Of a stretch of DNA of 64,000 bases, positions 14,301 through 25,552 are shown in pieces. Made by a program: the position numbers and the translations under genes. The stretch lies in contig NC_089441.1 in the NCBI RefSeq assembly GCF_026210795.1, positions 4,340,001 through 4,404,000 of the forward strand, in the 5' to 3' direction. This stretch comes from Rhizophagus irregularis (taxonomy: Eukaryota; Glomeromycota; Glomeromycetes; Glomerales; Glomeraceae). The notes under the pieces were generated by a model, which saw only the letters and a program-made list of their open reading frames with translations, was not told where the DNA came from and did no database searches. Position 1 is the stretch's first letter. The number at the start of each line of letters is the position of its first letter.

Positions 14301-14580
14301 GAATTAATTAGTATTTACCTGCAACACCAACAAGATAACAATCGAATTTCGATCCATCCAGTCTTAATTTAAGTTTGACGAATTTTGTACTCAGCTTCGA
14401 AAATGTGTTTTTTAAAAGAAATAAAGAAATATCGCGTTAGGTCTTACCTATACCAAGGTCTAGAAGTACAAAATCATAAAGCATGTAAGCCAAAAATTAT
14501 TATCTCAATTTAACTTTAGTATCGAACACTTACGATCTTCCTTCGCCTCGCAGAAACACGTTATTTCTATAATTCGACAT
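11376..14580 (-). CDS. Uridine-cytidine kinase fused to a UPRT-like domain (UCKL1 type)
   Basis: Nineteen exons keep phase throughout: 14580-14534, 14459-14448, 14389-14319, 14256-14223, 14158-14057, 13991-13917, 13847-13803, 13732-13633, 13068-13026, 12940-12891, 12815-12747, 12678-12505, 12430-12342, 12241-12157, 12076-11954, 11885-11832, 11765-11654, 11581-11468, 11398-11376; 473 residues. Residues ~41-51 carry the P-loop GGSASGKT; residues near 170-190 carry the [13 protein letters not shown] block typical of uridine kinases. From ~260 on it matches uracil phosphoribosyltransferase folds, with [10 protein letters not shown], a modified PRPP loop ([10 protein letters not shown], 392-401) and the C-terminal GNFGDRYYGT. 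The kinase half phosphorylates uridine and cytidine in pyrimidine salvage; the UPRT-like half of UCKL1 proteins has uncertain activity. Exon 2 is only 12 bases, and the final exon codes for seven residues. It is divergent from eIF3i with 123 bp between start codons. Confidence 0.93.
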
Positions 14581-14703
14581 TATTGATTTAATGATCTGCA
14601 ATTCCGGTTGTAATCTTAAACAATTCCTTTATCCAATCAAAATTAGTCCCCAAGAAATACCGATAAAAAAAATTTTTCTTGTTATCAACTTTTTAGATTT
14701 GCA
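14581..14703. promoter_or_regulatory. Short shared upstream region of the uridine kinase and eIF3i genes
   Basis: Only 123 bases separate the two divergent start codons, so both promoters must sit here or inside the genes. The stretch is A/T-rich with a T-run before the plus-strand ATG. No individual factor site can be named. Confidence 0.55.
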
Positions 14704-15981
14704 ATGGTAAGACATTATGGCATTTTCAAAATTGATGTTCTTATTCTTACGCTTGTGTTTAAAATTGTTAGAGACCTATTCTTTTACAAGGACATACTCG
14801 TTCCCTCACGCAAATCAAATATAATTATGAAGGAGATCTTCTTTTCTCTGTAGCAAAGGATCAAGTAGTGAACGTTTGGTATTCACATAATGGCGAACGA
14901 TTGGGAACTTATCATGGTCATGTTGGTGCAATATGGACGGTTGATGTTAATTGTAATTGTCTAACCATATTATGTTGTATTATCATAATCTCTTGTTTAA
15001 TTTAATTTTTTGATTTGGTGAAACAATTTAGCAACAAGTTCCATCTTATTAACTGGATCAGCAGATAACTCTGCAAAACTGTGGGAAGTTAGGACTGGTA
15101 AATGCTTACATACTTGGGAATTCAAAACTGCAGTTAAACGCGTTGCTTTTTCTGAAGATGATAGTATGGCTCTCGTCGTAACCGAAAATCGTATGGGATA
15201 TCCAGGAACCGTAACTGTTTTTTCAGTTAAAAACGATATTGATGCAGAACGTAAAATTTTCTCATTTTTTAAAAGTTATTAGGTTAGTTAAGTTATATTA
15301 ACATAATATATTTATAATTTAAATTTAGAATCTGATGAACCAACTATGATTATAAATCAGGAAGGTTCGAAAGCCATGGTTGCTGCGTGGGGATATCTCA
15401 ACAAATACATAATAACTGGCCATGAAAATGGTGAAATTTCTCAATATGATTGGAAGGTTAGCTGAAAAATAAGTTCTTTTTAGAAAAGAGGTCGAATATA
15501 TCGTTAACATATGCATTTAAATTGTTAGACGGGTGAAAAGATTAAATCGATTCATCCGCATACAGATGTGATTTCCGATCTCCAGATGTCAGAAGATCGC
15601 ACATATTTCATTACATCCTCGAAAGATAAATCAGCACAAATTTTTGAATCAAATACACTTAATCCTTTAAAGAAATATGCTACTGATGCTCCTCTGAATT
15701 CAGCATCTATAACTCCGATTCAAGATTTTGTCATTTTAGGAGGTGGTCAAGAAGCTATGGAAGTTACACTCACTAAATTGAGACATGGTAAATTTGAATG
15801 TCGATTTTGGCATAAAATTTTAGAGGAAGAAGTGGGACGTGTAAAGGGTCATTTTGGTCCTATCAATACAATTGCCGTCCATCCGAATGGTAAAGGTTTT
15901 TCCTCTGGTGGGGAAGATGGCTATGTTCGAGTTCACCATTTTGATGAAGATTATTTTAAATTCAAATATCCCGAATTATAA
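14704..15981 (+). CDS. TIF34: Translation initiation factor eIF3 subunit i (WD40 protein)
   Basis: Five coding exons: 14704-14706 (the ATG alone), 14772-14952, 15032-15250, 15329-15456, 15529-15981; 327 residues, the usual eIF3i length. The protein opens [19 protein letters not shown] and shows the expected WD40 blades, e.g. [38 protein letters not shown] and the final [13 protein letters not shown]. eIF3i is a seven-bladed propeller that binds eIF3b in the eIF3 complex on the 40S subunit. The start is fixed because only the ATG followed directly by GTAAGA, spliced to AG|AGACC, gives the family N-terminus. The gene is convergent with Sm-G, with 195 bp between stops. Confidence 0.95.
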
Positions 15982-16176
15982 TAGTATTTATATATCATAA
16001 TATTGGTGATATACTAATTATTATAATACAATAAATTCTTGTATTATTAAAATTTAAACGTAGAGCTTTATATGAATCATTTGTGTTTTCTATATCTAAT
16101 GATTATTACATGTGTGAATATTTGCCGTTTATAAAATATAGCAAAAAAAAAACTATGTACAATCAAAATATTTTTG

Positions 16177-16560
16177 TCAAATTTTTTCCAGTGCTTCCAT
16201 TATCACTACCGAGTTACCACGAATTACCTAAGAAAAATAGTAATAATAATAAATATTTATCAAAGAAAAAAACACCTTTTTTTACAAAGTACTAATGCTC
16301 ACCACCATGCCAACGTTATGTTTTTCAGAAGACGAAACTTCTTCAACTGTATCATCTAATACCAAATTCATAAATGGATCGTAACCACGTAGAATTCCAG
16401 TTACTTTCCTACCTCCGTTCAATTGAATAAATAAACGTTTCTCCATATATCTATTAAAGAAAACAGATAGTTTAAATAATTAATTAATTGTAATGAGCTG
16501 ATACAATACACGCGTCAAAAATAAGTACTTTTTTAATTCTGGTTGTGATGCTTTAGACAT
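16177..16560 (-). CDS. SNRPG: Small nuclear ribonucleoprotein G (Sm-G)
   Basis: Three exons (16560-16529, 16450-16303, 16227-16177) encode 76 residues, the same length as human SmG. It starts MSKASQPELKKYMEKR, contains Sm motif 1 (LNGGRKVTGILRGYDPFMNLVL) split here only by being quoted in part: LNGGRK, GYDPFMNLVLDD, and Sm motif 2 VVIRGNSVV. SmG is one of seven Sm proteins forming the ring on U1, U2, U4 and U5 snRNAs, so it acts in nuclear splicing. If the second intron (GTGAGC at 16302, AG at 16228) were retained, translation would stop soon after GMVV and lose motif 2. It shares a 219-bp upstream region with the divergent KH-domain gene. Confidence 0.95.
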
Positions 16561-16779
16561 TTCGTTTCAAAATTTGGAGGAAATAAATTTGAAAGAGGTT
16601 TAAAAGGTTTTATTTTAGTCAGTGATTAAGTGATGATTTTTTGATCGGTCAAACGTGTCACAACTCCGATAGATTTTAACTAACACTGGTTAATATTGAT
16701 GAATTAAAAAAGTTTCGTATTTTCACGTTCTTACTATTTGTACTATTTGTCAAGAGTAAACAGTTTTTAACAAATTGTA

Positions 16780-19147
16780 ATGTCTTCTTCACAAAACAAA
16801 ACGTAAGTAAAGAAATATACTTGAAATTTGCTTATAATGTCAGTGTTCCTTCTTGATTTTGAGTTATAAATAATATTATAGCCGGAAGCGCAAGTGGGAT
16901 CTTGATGATCAAGGAAAGAAAGCACCCCCTTCTTCAACTACTGCGCCTACATCAAAATCGATAAAAGTAGAAGCTATTAGTGATCCAGATGTGTCTGAAT
17001 CTAAAGTTTCCTCAAATACACCAAATTCCGAAACAAACGATCCTAATCGTGCTGCAGGTTTTTGTGATTTTATTGAAGATATTCTGATACTTATTCAAAC
17101 CAATCCTAAAGTATTGCTTTTGATTTGAAACAAAATAGCCGCTGCTGCAGCAAAAATAAATGCAATGCTCGCTGCTAAAGGCATTCAGGTTCCAATGAAA
17201 TCAGTGGTAGTACCTAAAGCTGAAGCCGCTGATAGTGGTAGTGGTGAGGTATGATATAAATACGCGTTTCTTTTATATTTATTATCTATTAGTTTTGTTT
17301 TCTGTAATAGAATCAAACATCTTTAAAGTTGCTATTTTGGCTTAAAAAGAAGTTTATTTCATATTTTCATTATTTTTTAATTTATTAATTTTTTCAGGAT
17401 TCTAAACACATCAAGCAGGTTACCAAGGAGACTGATATGGAATTTACTACGGATATTACAATCAATGATTGTAAAAATAGATATCTTTTGACTAAAGGTT
17501 CGACTCAACAAACGGTAAGGATCAGAATATTAGAAGCTCAATTTTTTAGATAAGTGTTATCGTTATGATGTAGTATGTTATATTAATTATAAATTTCTTA
17601 TAGATCCAAAAAGAAACTGGTGCAGGTGAGTACTACATTTTAATAAAATTCCGTACAACATAAGATTAATAAAAAAAATTCGTTATTTAGATGTGACAAC
17701 TCGTGGAAAATATTACCCTGATAAACAACTTGCTACCGAAAAGGATCCTCCTCTTTTTTTGCACGTGACAGCATCAACTCGTGAGGCCTTAAACGCAGCA
17801 GTTAAGAAAATAAATGAGTTAATGGAACAATCTTTTACTCCTGCTCCGCCTTCAACAACGCCTCGTCCACCCGGTTCTCATCCAGGAGGAGTATGTATTT
17901 ATAACCTATTTTTATAAATATCACCTTTTCTATTTAAATTAATAACCCTAAATTTATAATAGAGACAATTTGTTCAAGATAAAGTGTTTATTGGCATCGA
18001 ACCTGATCGTACTTTTAATGCGCGAGCAAAAATTGTAGGACCACAAGGTGCTTACGTTAAGCATATTCAGCAAGAGACTGGAGCAAAAGTACAGCTTAAA
18101 GGTCGTGGATCTGGCTACGTTGAACCCACATCGGGAACTGAAGCTTTCGAGCCATTGCATATTCATATCACGTATGTAAAAATAGCCGATTAAAAAAATA
18201 TATGCATATAGTTTTTCTTACTATATTACTATTTTTGTTTTATAGATGTTGGAGTCAAGAAGGACTTGATAAAGCTAAGAAATTATGTGAAGATCTTATA
18301 AATACAGTGAAGGCGGAATGGGATAGACATAAAGCACAACAAGCTGCATATCCTTCCTACGGAAGATCACCATATCCTCGTCCGCCTGCTTATGGGCCTC
18401 CACCTCCAATCGCAGGGGTACGTAGTATATTACTACCAAATAAATTAATGTAAAAGTTATGAATATGAAATTTAATAAAATTTGCCTTGATAGTCTTACC
18501 CTCCACCACCTGCTAATCCTCCTTTGCCCAGTGGGCCACCACCGCCAATTAGCGGTAATCCACCACCCCTGCCACAACCTCCGCCACCACCTCTTATATC
18601 TACGTCGGCCCAAAACACTTCTTCGCAGCCTCCTTTACCCTCTTATCCACCACCACCACCACCTTCACAGCCTTCTTCAACCTCTGCATCAACCCCTGCA
18701 TCAACCTCTGCATCAACCTCTGCATCAACGTCCGTAACAACAAGTTCTTCACCTACCATAGCTTCAAATCCATATAATAATAGTAATACAAGTTCTTATG
18801 GAACAAACACAAATAATGCGTACTCAACTAGTAGCGCTAGCTATAATCCATACAATCCATATAATCAATCTCGGTACTACCAATATTCTCAGTATAATTA
18901 TTATTCACAGGTTACTCAACCTGCCACACAGACCGATGCAAGTAATTATTACGGTTATACGGGTTATCCTACGGGTTATCAGACCTCAACTGGATATCAA
19001 ACCACATCTACGACAGCCCCACTTCCGCCGGTGACATCTTCAGCTGTGACAAACACATCATCATCTGCCTACGAGGATAAAAAGCAAACTGAATCTTATC
19101 ATGCTGTACCACCACCAGATTTTTATGATAATGAGGTTGGTAAATAA
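16780..19147 (+). CDS. KH-domain RNA-binding protein similar to KHDC4/BLOM7
   Basis: Nine exons in phase: 16780-16802, 16882-17057, 17139-17248, 17398-17514, 17604-17625, 17691-17890, 17963-18171, 18246-18417, 18494-19147; 560 residues. Landmarks are an RKRKWD N-terminus, AAAKINAMLAAKG, a first KH-like segment over exons 4-6, and a second KH domain with GPQGAYVKHIQQETGAK and LKGRGSGYVEP, all typical of KHDC4. The rest is Pro-rich, then a (Ala-Ser-Thr)-type repeat from a 12-bp direct repeat at ~18680-18730, then Tyr/Ser/Asn-rich sequence. In animals KHDC4 associates with spliceosomal factors and affects 5' splice choice, and other roles are known. Exon 5 is 22 bases. The stop at 19145-19147 follows a GAG|GTTGGT that could be a weak donor, so the extreme C-terminus is less sure. 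Confidence 0.88.
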
Positions 19148-20181
19148 TAATAATGCAAAGCTTTTAAATTGTATTTATCTGGTTCTTTTATTATTTTTCT
19201 ATTATATTTTATTTTTTGGTGAGGGTAATGGCTGTTTGTGTTGGTTTGATATTTCTAAAAGACTCGAAAAGGGAGGGTTGGGATTTCGCGTGAGAAACGG
19301 TGCGCAGATGCGCACGCTACTTACATTGTAAGTTTTTTTCTTCTTTTAGAGGTGAAAATTAACCGAATAAGCAAAGACTTGGTTTTGTTTCTTATTTTGT
19401 ACGAAAAAAAGGAAACTAGACAGGTCTCCACTCAAACCTTTGGCTACAGAAAATCGTATAATTTTTTGTTTTGCCGTTTGTTAAAGAAACGATGCGTTTT
19501 TAAACTAAACAAATCGATTAAGTTTATTTTAGAATCTTGAAAATATGGACAAGTCTAAAAACGATTCGCGTAATATTTACTCTTAATATTGTCTTAGTTA
19601 TATTTTCCTTTCAAACGTATATTCCCATGATCCTCAGGCTAGTTTATTTTATTTCTGTTCTTTTTATATTGTATCTATGATTATTTATTAATTGTTAAAA
19701 AGTAATAAATGAGGTCAAAAAATCATTTTATATTTCTTTAATTTATAAAAGATTTCTTCATATTAACGATTTTGTTGTTCAAATATAAACTTATTTATTT
19801 TTTCATTTTAAATTGTAGCCATCGCTTTTTGAATAAGCAAGGATTTCAAAAAATTTATGCGAATCCGATATTGGAATAATACTCGGTATATCATATTGAC
19901 AAAACATGAGTTTTTTCATTATATTAGTATCATTTTTTAAATTTACTATTTCTAGTTCATTTACAGTATATAAAATAGATCATTAACCATTTTCTTTTCT
20001 TTTCTTTCTTCTTTTTATTGCTTGCAATTAATTAATCTTCTGTTAATAAGACAGCCGAAATTTGATTGATACTTATTAATCATAAGAAATGAAGGAAATG
20101 GTTAAATAAATTAATTTTTTATAAATGTAAAATAATAATAGTATTCCAAAATAAAATAATAAATAAAGTGTGATATGTACT
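19148..20181. other. Convergent intergenic region
   Basis: About 1 kb between the KH-protein stop and the Sec12-like stop; both 3' UTRs lie here. Open frames at 19101-19540 show no family signal and have a T/A-rich composition, so I take them as UTR or intergenic. No repeat family recognised. Confidence 0.5.
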
Positions 20182-21893
20182 CTACTCAATAAGGTTAAAT
20201 TGGTAAAAAACGGCAATAAAAGCGATCAAAATTCCAATCAAAATCAAAACAAGTTGAAATATTCCTAAAGTAAAAATAATTATAAATATATAACTAAAAA
20301 AAAATTAAAGAAATGTAAATATAATATTAACTGTACCAGGATTAAAATTTTCCGGAAGTTGTAAAATATGAACAGTATTATCAGCAGATCCGCTTACAAA
20401 CAAAGTTGAATCATGGCTGAATGCAATAGTAGTTGGCGGGAACCCATGTACTTTAGGCACATGAAGCAAAACCTTTAGTGTTTGGGAATCGCAAATTCCA
20501 ATGCTATGATCAGATGCTCCGAATCCCAAAAATTTCCCGTTGTCACTTGTTTAGAAAAAAAAAGTTTTTAGACCTAAAGGAAGATATATTCTGCAAATAA
20601 TTTAAATTACCTAATTGTAAATGCTGTAATTCGTCTTTTGCCAATAACTTTTGTTGATATTCTTTCAAAAGTTACTGCATCCCATTTAACAATAAATGTT
20701 CTAGACTCAGAAGTCATATTGACTACGGTGTAAAAAAACCTTGCGGAAATCCCTTTACCAAACCTGCATGCTCTAAATTGACATCGGGAAGATTTCCTGA
20801 ATACAGGTTTTTCTATTTCATGAAAACACTCTCCTTTTTTGGTGGATAGAATTTTTAATGTGTTCACGGATACTACTAAAAGCTATTATTATAATGTTAT
20901 TTAACTTATAATTATGTAATGTATTATTATTATTTGATCATTTAAAAGTTCGTATCTTGCCTGATTTCCAGTTGGATCAAAATCCAAATCATATATTTCT
21001 TGTTTGTTAAAATTCACGGGAGGAAAAGCGACACGTAATGAAGGATAATTTAAAACAGTCAATTTGCTATCTGTACCACCGGTAGCCAACAACTTCCCGT
21101 CTTGACTAAAAGCAGTCACTTTCTAACAATTACACCTGATTTATTAATTTTCCTATAATGAATTAAAATTATGATAGTTCTTTACCTGATAATCATCCAC
21201 ATTTGTACTTGTCATTGTTTGAATCGTTTTAACTAATTCTATCCTTTATATTATTTAAAAAAAATTAATACTTTTCTTATTCTGAAAGAAATAAGACATT
21301 ACATACTTTTCATTTGAGTATTTAAAAATTCGACAATTATTATTTTCGCCGATTATTATCTTTTCTTCAGAACTATTGATACCACAAGAAAAAATATTCT
21401 CCTACCAAGACTTTAAGAGTTTAATTGAAAAAAATTCAACGAAATCAATTGTAATCAAAAATAAAAATCTCAGATTGTCACCTCATTATGAAAAGCAATA
21501 CAAGTTGGCCTGTCCTCTTCTCCGCTTAATATTGTTTCGGTAAGCTTTTCAATAGTTTTTTCTGGAATCTTCAATTTGAATAAGGCCTAAACGAATCATT
21601 TCGAATAAGTATTAAATTATTGTCAAAATTTTAATCATTCTAACATACCAATTTGTTTTTTACACCTGTATTACCAGAACCGCCACCCCCACCAAGTAGT
21701 ATGTCTCCCGAAGGAGTAAATCCTATATTTATTTATACGTATACATAAGTTCTAGTTTCAACATACAACTCATACAACTTTATATTTTTAGAGAGATTAT
21801 CAAAGGTAAATGCGGAAGATCAATTTCCCATGTACCTGTACAGTATACAGGAAAGTCAACTTTGGTTGAGAATTTTTCAATGGTACGCGACAT
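20182..21893 (-). CDS. SEC12: Sec12/PREB-like guanine-nucleotide exchange factor for Sar1
   Basis: Nine exons: 21893-21836, 21722-21649, 21586-21482, 21401-21307, 21243-21186, 21122-20961, 20882-20611, 20545-20337, 20264-20182; 371 residues. The N-terminal propeller begins FPVYC and has the Gly-rich LLGGGGGSGNTGVKN loop that marks Sec12/PREB, a K+-binding element for Sar1 activation. WD-type blades follow (TAFSQDGKLLATGGTDSKL, YDLDFDPTGNQLL, ITAFTIR, IAFSHDSTLFVSGSADN). A single hydrophobic segment of about 20 residues (GIFQLVLILIGILIAFIAVF) sits six residues before the end, so it is a C-terminally anchored ER membrane protein. It loads Sar1 with GTP to start COPII coat assembly. Intron 6 (20960-20883) starts with GC, not GT; the protein only reads through in frame with that donor. 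Convergent with the KH gene. Confidence 0.9.
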
Positions 21894-22099
21894 CTTCAAT
21901 TCAGAGTCTAAAGCGAAAACTGCAAGAACTGCAATAATTGAGCTTTATTGAAATAAAAATGACGACTTTATATGAACAGAATATAAATTGATCACGTGAT
22001 TTATCAACGAAAAATTTTTAGATTAAAAAATTACCATGTTGCCATTTGGAAAATGGAAAAGGATTTTGAAATAATTTTATTTACGCGTTTTAATTGATT

Positions 22100-22797
22100 T
22101 TAAACATCTTTAACCACTCTACCACGTTCACTAACATAAACACCATCTAAAAACTTTCGAATATCTTTATTCTTAACGGTTGTAGACTGTTGAATGTTGG
22201 CGGCTAAAAAATTTTTAATAAATAATTATTAATAATTCAATCTGATTTTCGAATTTCTCGTTAAATACCTGATTGAGAAACATTTTCCAAATCATTTCCA
22301 GTCAAAATTAATTCATCCTTTAGATTCTTAGAAATTTCAATGTCAACACCCTCCAACATCTTTACACGTCTAATAACCTTTTCACCTAAAAAGTTACGAA
22401 TTTCAACTTCTTTTTTATCGTCACTAATATGAACGTTGATAGGAAAATGTGCATAAACATAGCGCATCTTGTATTCGAAGCCCTAATCATAAATTTGTAT
22501 AATTTAGTAAATATTTCGAATATTATTAAGTATAATTCATTAACAAACCTTAGTAACACCAGTGATCATATTTTCGATATGTGCTTTCACCGTACGTAAA
22601 CAAGCTACATGTTTGCGAGTCCCATGCCACACAATAAGTTTGATCTTATCGTTCTTGACTTGTATCTCTAAATCGATGTGACGAAGATTCTTTGTCAAAC
22701 TTCCACGTTCCCCTTCAACTGTGACAATACGGGATTTAACTTTTACTTTTACATTTTTAGGTATGGTAAACTCTTCGATTTTACAGATATCCTTCAT
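22100..22797 (-). CDS. RPL9: 60S ribosomal protein uL6 (RPL9)
   Basis: Three exons (22797-22549, 22482-22269, 22203-22100) encode 188 residues, the usual size for eukaryotic uL6. Recognisable blocks are [60 protein letters not shown] and the C-terminal [16 protein letters not shown]. It is a structural protein of the large subunit near the sarcin-ricin loop. The gene begins 401 bp from the divergent NDUFB11-like gene; a possible leader intron between 22800 and 23000 cannot be fixed. Confidence 0.96.
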
Positions 22798-23198
22798 TTT
22801 TTTTTATTTTTTATCCTGTGAAAGAATAAATATAATAAATATAAAAAGTCAATTGAAATTATCTTGATTAAATAATAAAACAGAAAAACCAAAAAAAGGA
22901 AAGTTATCGAAAATTTTATTTTCTTTTAGCAGAAAGAAAATATTTTCTTTACTTAATTTCAACCGTAATTTTAATGATTGAACTAACCAAACACAAGCCG
23001 ACACTTAAGTGAACGGATGCAAGCTGGATGATGAGGAAAGGAAGAACATTTAATATTATATTTCACGTTTTATATTTTTTTTTTGTGTTGCAGTAGATGA
23101 ATTGTCACGTGTAATGTGATTCCTTTGCAGTGTTACCGGGATATAAAAATTTAATTTTAATCCTCCTCAATTTTTTCGTTTTTAATTTTATCAATAAA

Positions 23199-23701
23199 AT
23201 GTCATTTTCTTTTATAAGAACTTCTTGTACAGCGAGAAAGTTGCATATGCGGCTAGGACAGGTTCAATTAAGAAGAGCAAGTGGTCATGAACCTCAGTAT
23301 AATGAACCTGGAGGTTATCTATTTGGTGAAAGAGTAAGTATGAGTTGATACCGTATTTTCTCTCGTAAATTTAATAATACTTTCATTTTTTTTTTATTCG
23401 TCAGCCTTTACCACCAGGACAAAAACGCGTGAAAGAGGATTGGGAGAATATATGGATTTATGGTATGGGCGGAAGTTTGCTATTGGGAACCATTATCGCT
23501 ATTTATAAACCTGATACAAGGCAAGAGCATTTCTTCGATTTCGATTTAATTCTTTTTTTTTGATTGATGACTATTAATTTGATTTTTAATTGATACTATA
23601 GTATACAATCATGGGCTACAAGAGAAGCTAAAAAACGATTAGAAGAACGTGGCGAGAATTTAACGTATCCAACAACAGAAAACAATGAAAATTCTAAATA
23701 A
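23199..23701 (+). CDS. NDUFB11: Mitochondrial complex I ESSS/NDUFB11-like subunit
   Basis: Three exons (23199-23333, 23405-23520, 23602-23701) give 116 residues. The first ~30 residues are Arg/Ser-rich without acidic residues until GHE, like a mitochondrial presequence. Then comes NEPGGYLFGERPLPPG, a tryptophan-containing WENIWIYGMGGSLLLG transmembrane segment, and a basic helix QSWATREAKKRLEERG, the layout of the ESSS family of accessory subunits in the inner-membrane arm of NADH:ubiquinone oxidoreductase. Similarity is clear but the family is short and variable. Intron 2 (23521-23601) begins GCAAGA, a GC-AG intron; a GT donor that keeps frame is absent. Convergent with NudC, 138 bp apart. 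Confidence 0.82.
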
Positions 23702-23839
23702 TAAATTTATTACAACTTCAACTTTATATTAAGCTAATTATCTTATTCCATTACGAATAAAATAATTCATCGTAAATTTCGAATTTATTTTTTCTCATCA
23801 AAAAAATGTAACGAAAATGCGTATATATACATATATTAT

Positions 23840-24713
23840 TCAAGAGATTTTGGCGTTCGACAAATCAAGTTCAGGATGCTGTGCTTGGAATTTCTTCAGG
23901 ATTTCTTCCTTTTTTAATTCATCTGATGTCTTTTTACCCATTTGTTTTTGACGTTGATCAAACTAAAAAAAAAAAATGTTTTTAAATAAGTGCAAATGTT
24001 AATTTTCAATCTACAAATATAATACTGAATATACTGAATTCAGAATACCATCATCTTCTCCACCATTGCACGAGTTTCGCCATCCAAATCACTTAATTTA
24101 GAATTTTCAGGTTGAATTTTCGTTGTGTCAATAGCAGGATGAGTGGTAATGACATTTTTCCACCATTCCGCGTCATTAACCTTTTCCAAATGAATATAAA
24201 CTTCTTTTTGATCCTCTACCATAGAATTGAATTTTAGTTTAATAAACAAGTATTTTGATTTATTTGTATAAAATATAAAATTTACCAAGCGTCCAAGTAC
24301 AGTCGTCAATTTTAATTTCTTTACATAATTCGCCCTACAAAATAATCCCAAGCTCTTGTTTATAAAATCATCATAAATAATAAAAATGCATGACAAGTCA
24401 ATACCTCAATGATTGGCGGATTATTTTTCAAACCAACGGTCAAATGTTTTTTTTTAATAATAACATTCAAATCCTTAGCTCGCGTTCCTTTTGGTACAGG
24501 GACAGTTACATCAACATCCTGTAAAGTTTGTTTCCACTTATATGGTAAAGCTAAATTGCAGTATTTATTTTAGGATTTGCTCCTATAAAAAAATGATAAA
24601 ATTTCTCCGATATATTTACCAGCTTGTTCGGCAGCTTCTTTTTCTCTGGCTATTCTATCATGTTCAGCTTGTTCTTCAGGCGTCATATCATCATAATTTT
24701 TATTGTCTGACAT
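23840..24713 (-). CDS. NUDC: NudC-type CS-domain protein (nuclear movement protein)
   Basis: Five exons (24713-24620, 24550-24405, 24334-24286, 24215-24049, 23962-23840) encode 192 residues. An acidic, Glu-rich N-terminus of ~30 residues leads into a CS/p23-like domain with [32 protein letters not shown] and [14 protein letters not shown], followed by the family C-terminus ([15 protein letters not shown], ending LDLSNAKIS). The length matches fungal NudC rather than the longer animal form with a coiled-coil start. NudC binds LIS1 and Hsp90 partners and acts in dynein-dependent nuclear migration. Confidence 0.93.
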
Positions 24714-24828
24714 TTCGTTTTCACGTTAATAAATGAGAATAAACAATGCAAGTACTCTTAATTCAAAAAAGCTTTGCAGATGACTGATTATATACTAACA
24801 CGTGATCTAATAAAGTTTCTAATTTTTA

Positions 24829-25454
24829 ATTCTGGCCAACTTTTTTGATTTTGGCCTACATCATATATTTTAGAGACTTTATATCCTTTTGATGCGGTGG
24901 TAGGATTATAATTTAGTTATCTTTCAGCTTAATAATTTATCGCCATTTTCGAATTACTGTAAACAGTTTAAAAAGGATAATAATGATTTTTTTTTCAAAA
25001 ATCCGCGAAAAAGTAAATTTTAATGCATTTTTGGATAGAGAAGGTGCGGTTATAACTTGAAAACGTTAATTTCAGAGCAGAAAACAATTCTTTGCATATA
25101 TGCGACTTTTTGAGATTTCGTGTAACCTAAAAGTTCTCTATAAGTAAGAGTTGGATTTTCCGTTATAATCGCACCCTTCTCCATCCAAAAATGCAATAAA
25201 ATTTACTGTTTTCATGGGTTTTAAGAAAATCCACTTTTTTTTATTTTATTTTTCCTGTTTATACTGTTTACAATAATTCGAAAACGGCGATAAGTAATGG
25301 TTTTTTCAGTTTTTTTCATGGTCATTTGTGACACTATGCGGACAGATGATCATCACGTAAAAATTACGTAAATAAATAGTTTATAGTTTATTTGTTTATT
25401 TAGCCTTTCTATATTGTCAGTTTAAAAATATTACTTATAAATTAGGCCAGAATT
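24829..25454. repeat. Foldback element (MITE-like) with AATTCTGGCC ends
   Basis: The left arm (about 24929-25066) and the right arm (about 25160-25297) are inverted copies of each other, about 140 bases each. Shared blocks include the TCGCC..TTTTCGAATTA block with its TGTAAACAGT neighbour, and TGCATTTTTGGAT with GAGAAG. The element is bounded by AATTCTGGCC at 24829-24838 and its inverse GGCCAGAATT at 25445-25454. No coding frame. It sits between NudC and the ethanolamine kinase gene. A target duplication is not clear. The same terminal motif recurs elsewhere in the window. Confidence 0.65.
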
Positions 25455-25552
25455 GGAATTTTGACCAAAATTCCAAAATTATAATATATGATCAATAACA
25501 AAATTGAGATAATTCTGGTCCGATCCTACATATAGTAATATATAGTAATGAA

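Noticed and set aside
18459-19034. Long plus-strand frames overlapping the last exon of the KH protein
   Set aside because: Shifted readings of the Pro/Ser/Thr-rich exon; the real frame continues in phase from exon 8.
19101-19540. Overlapping plus-strand frames after the KH gene
   Set aside because: No splice link with good signals and no similarity; probably 3' UTR.
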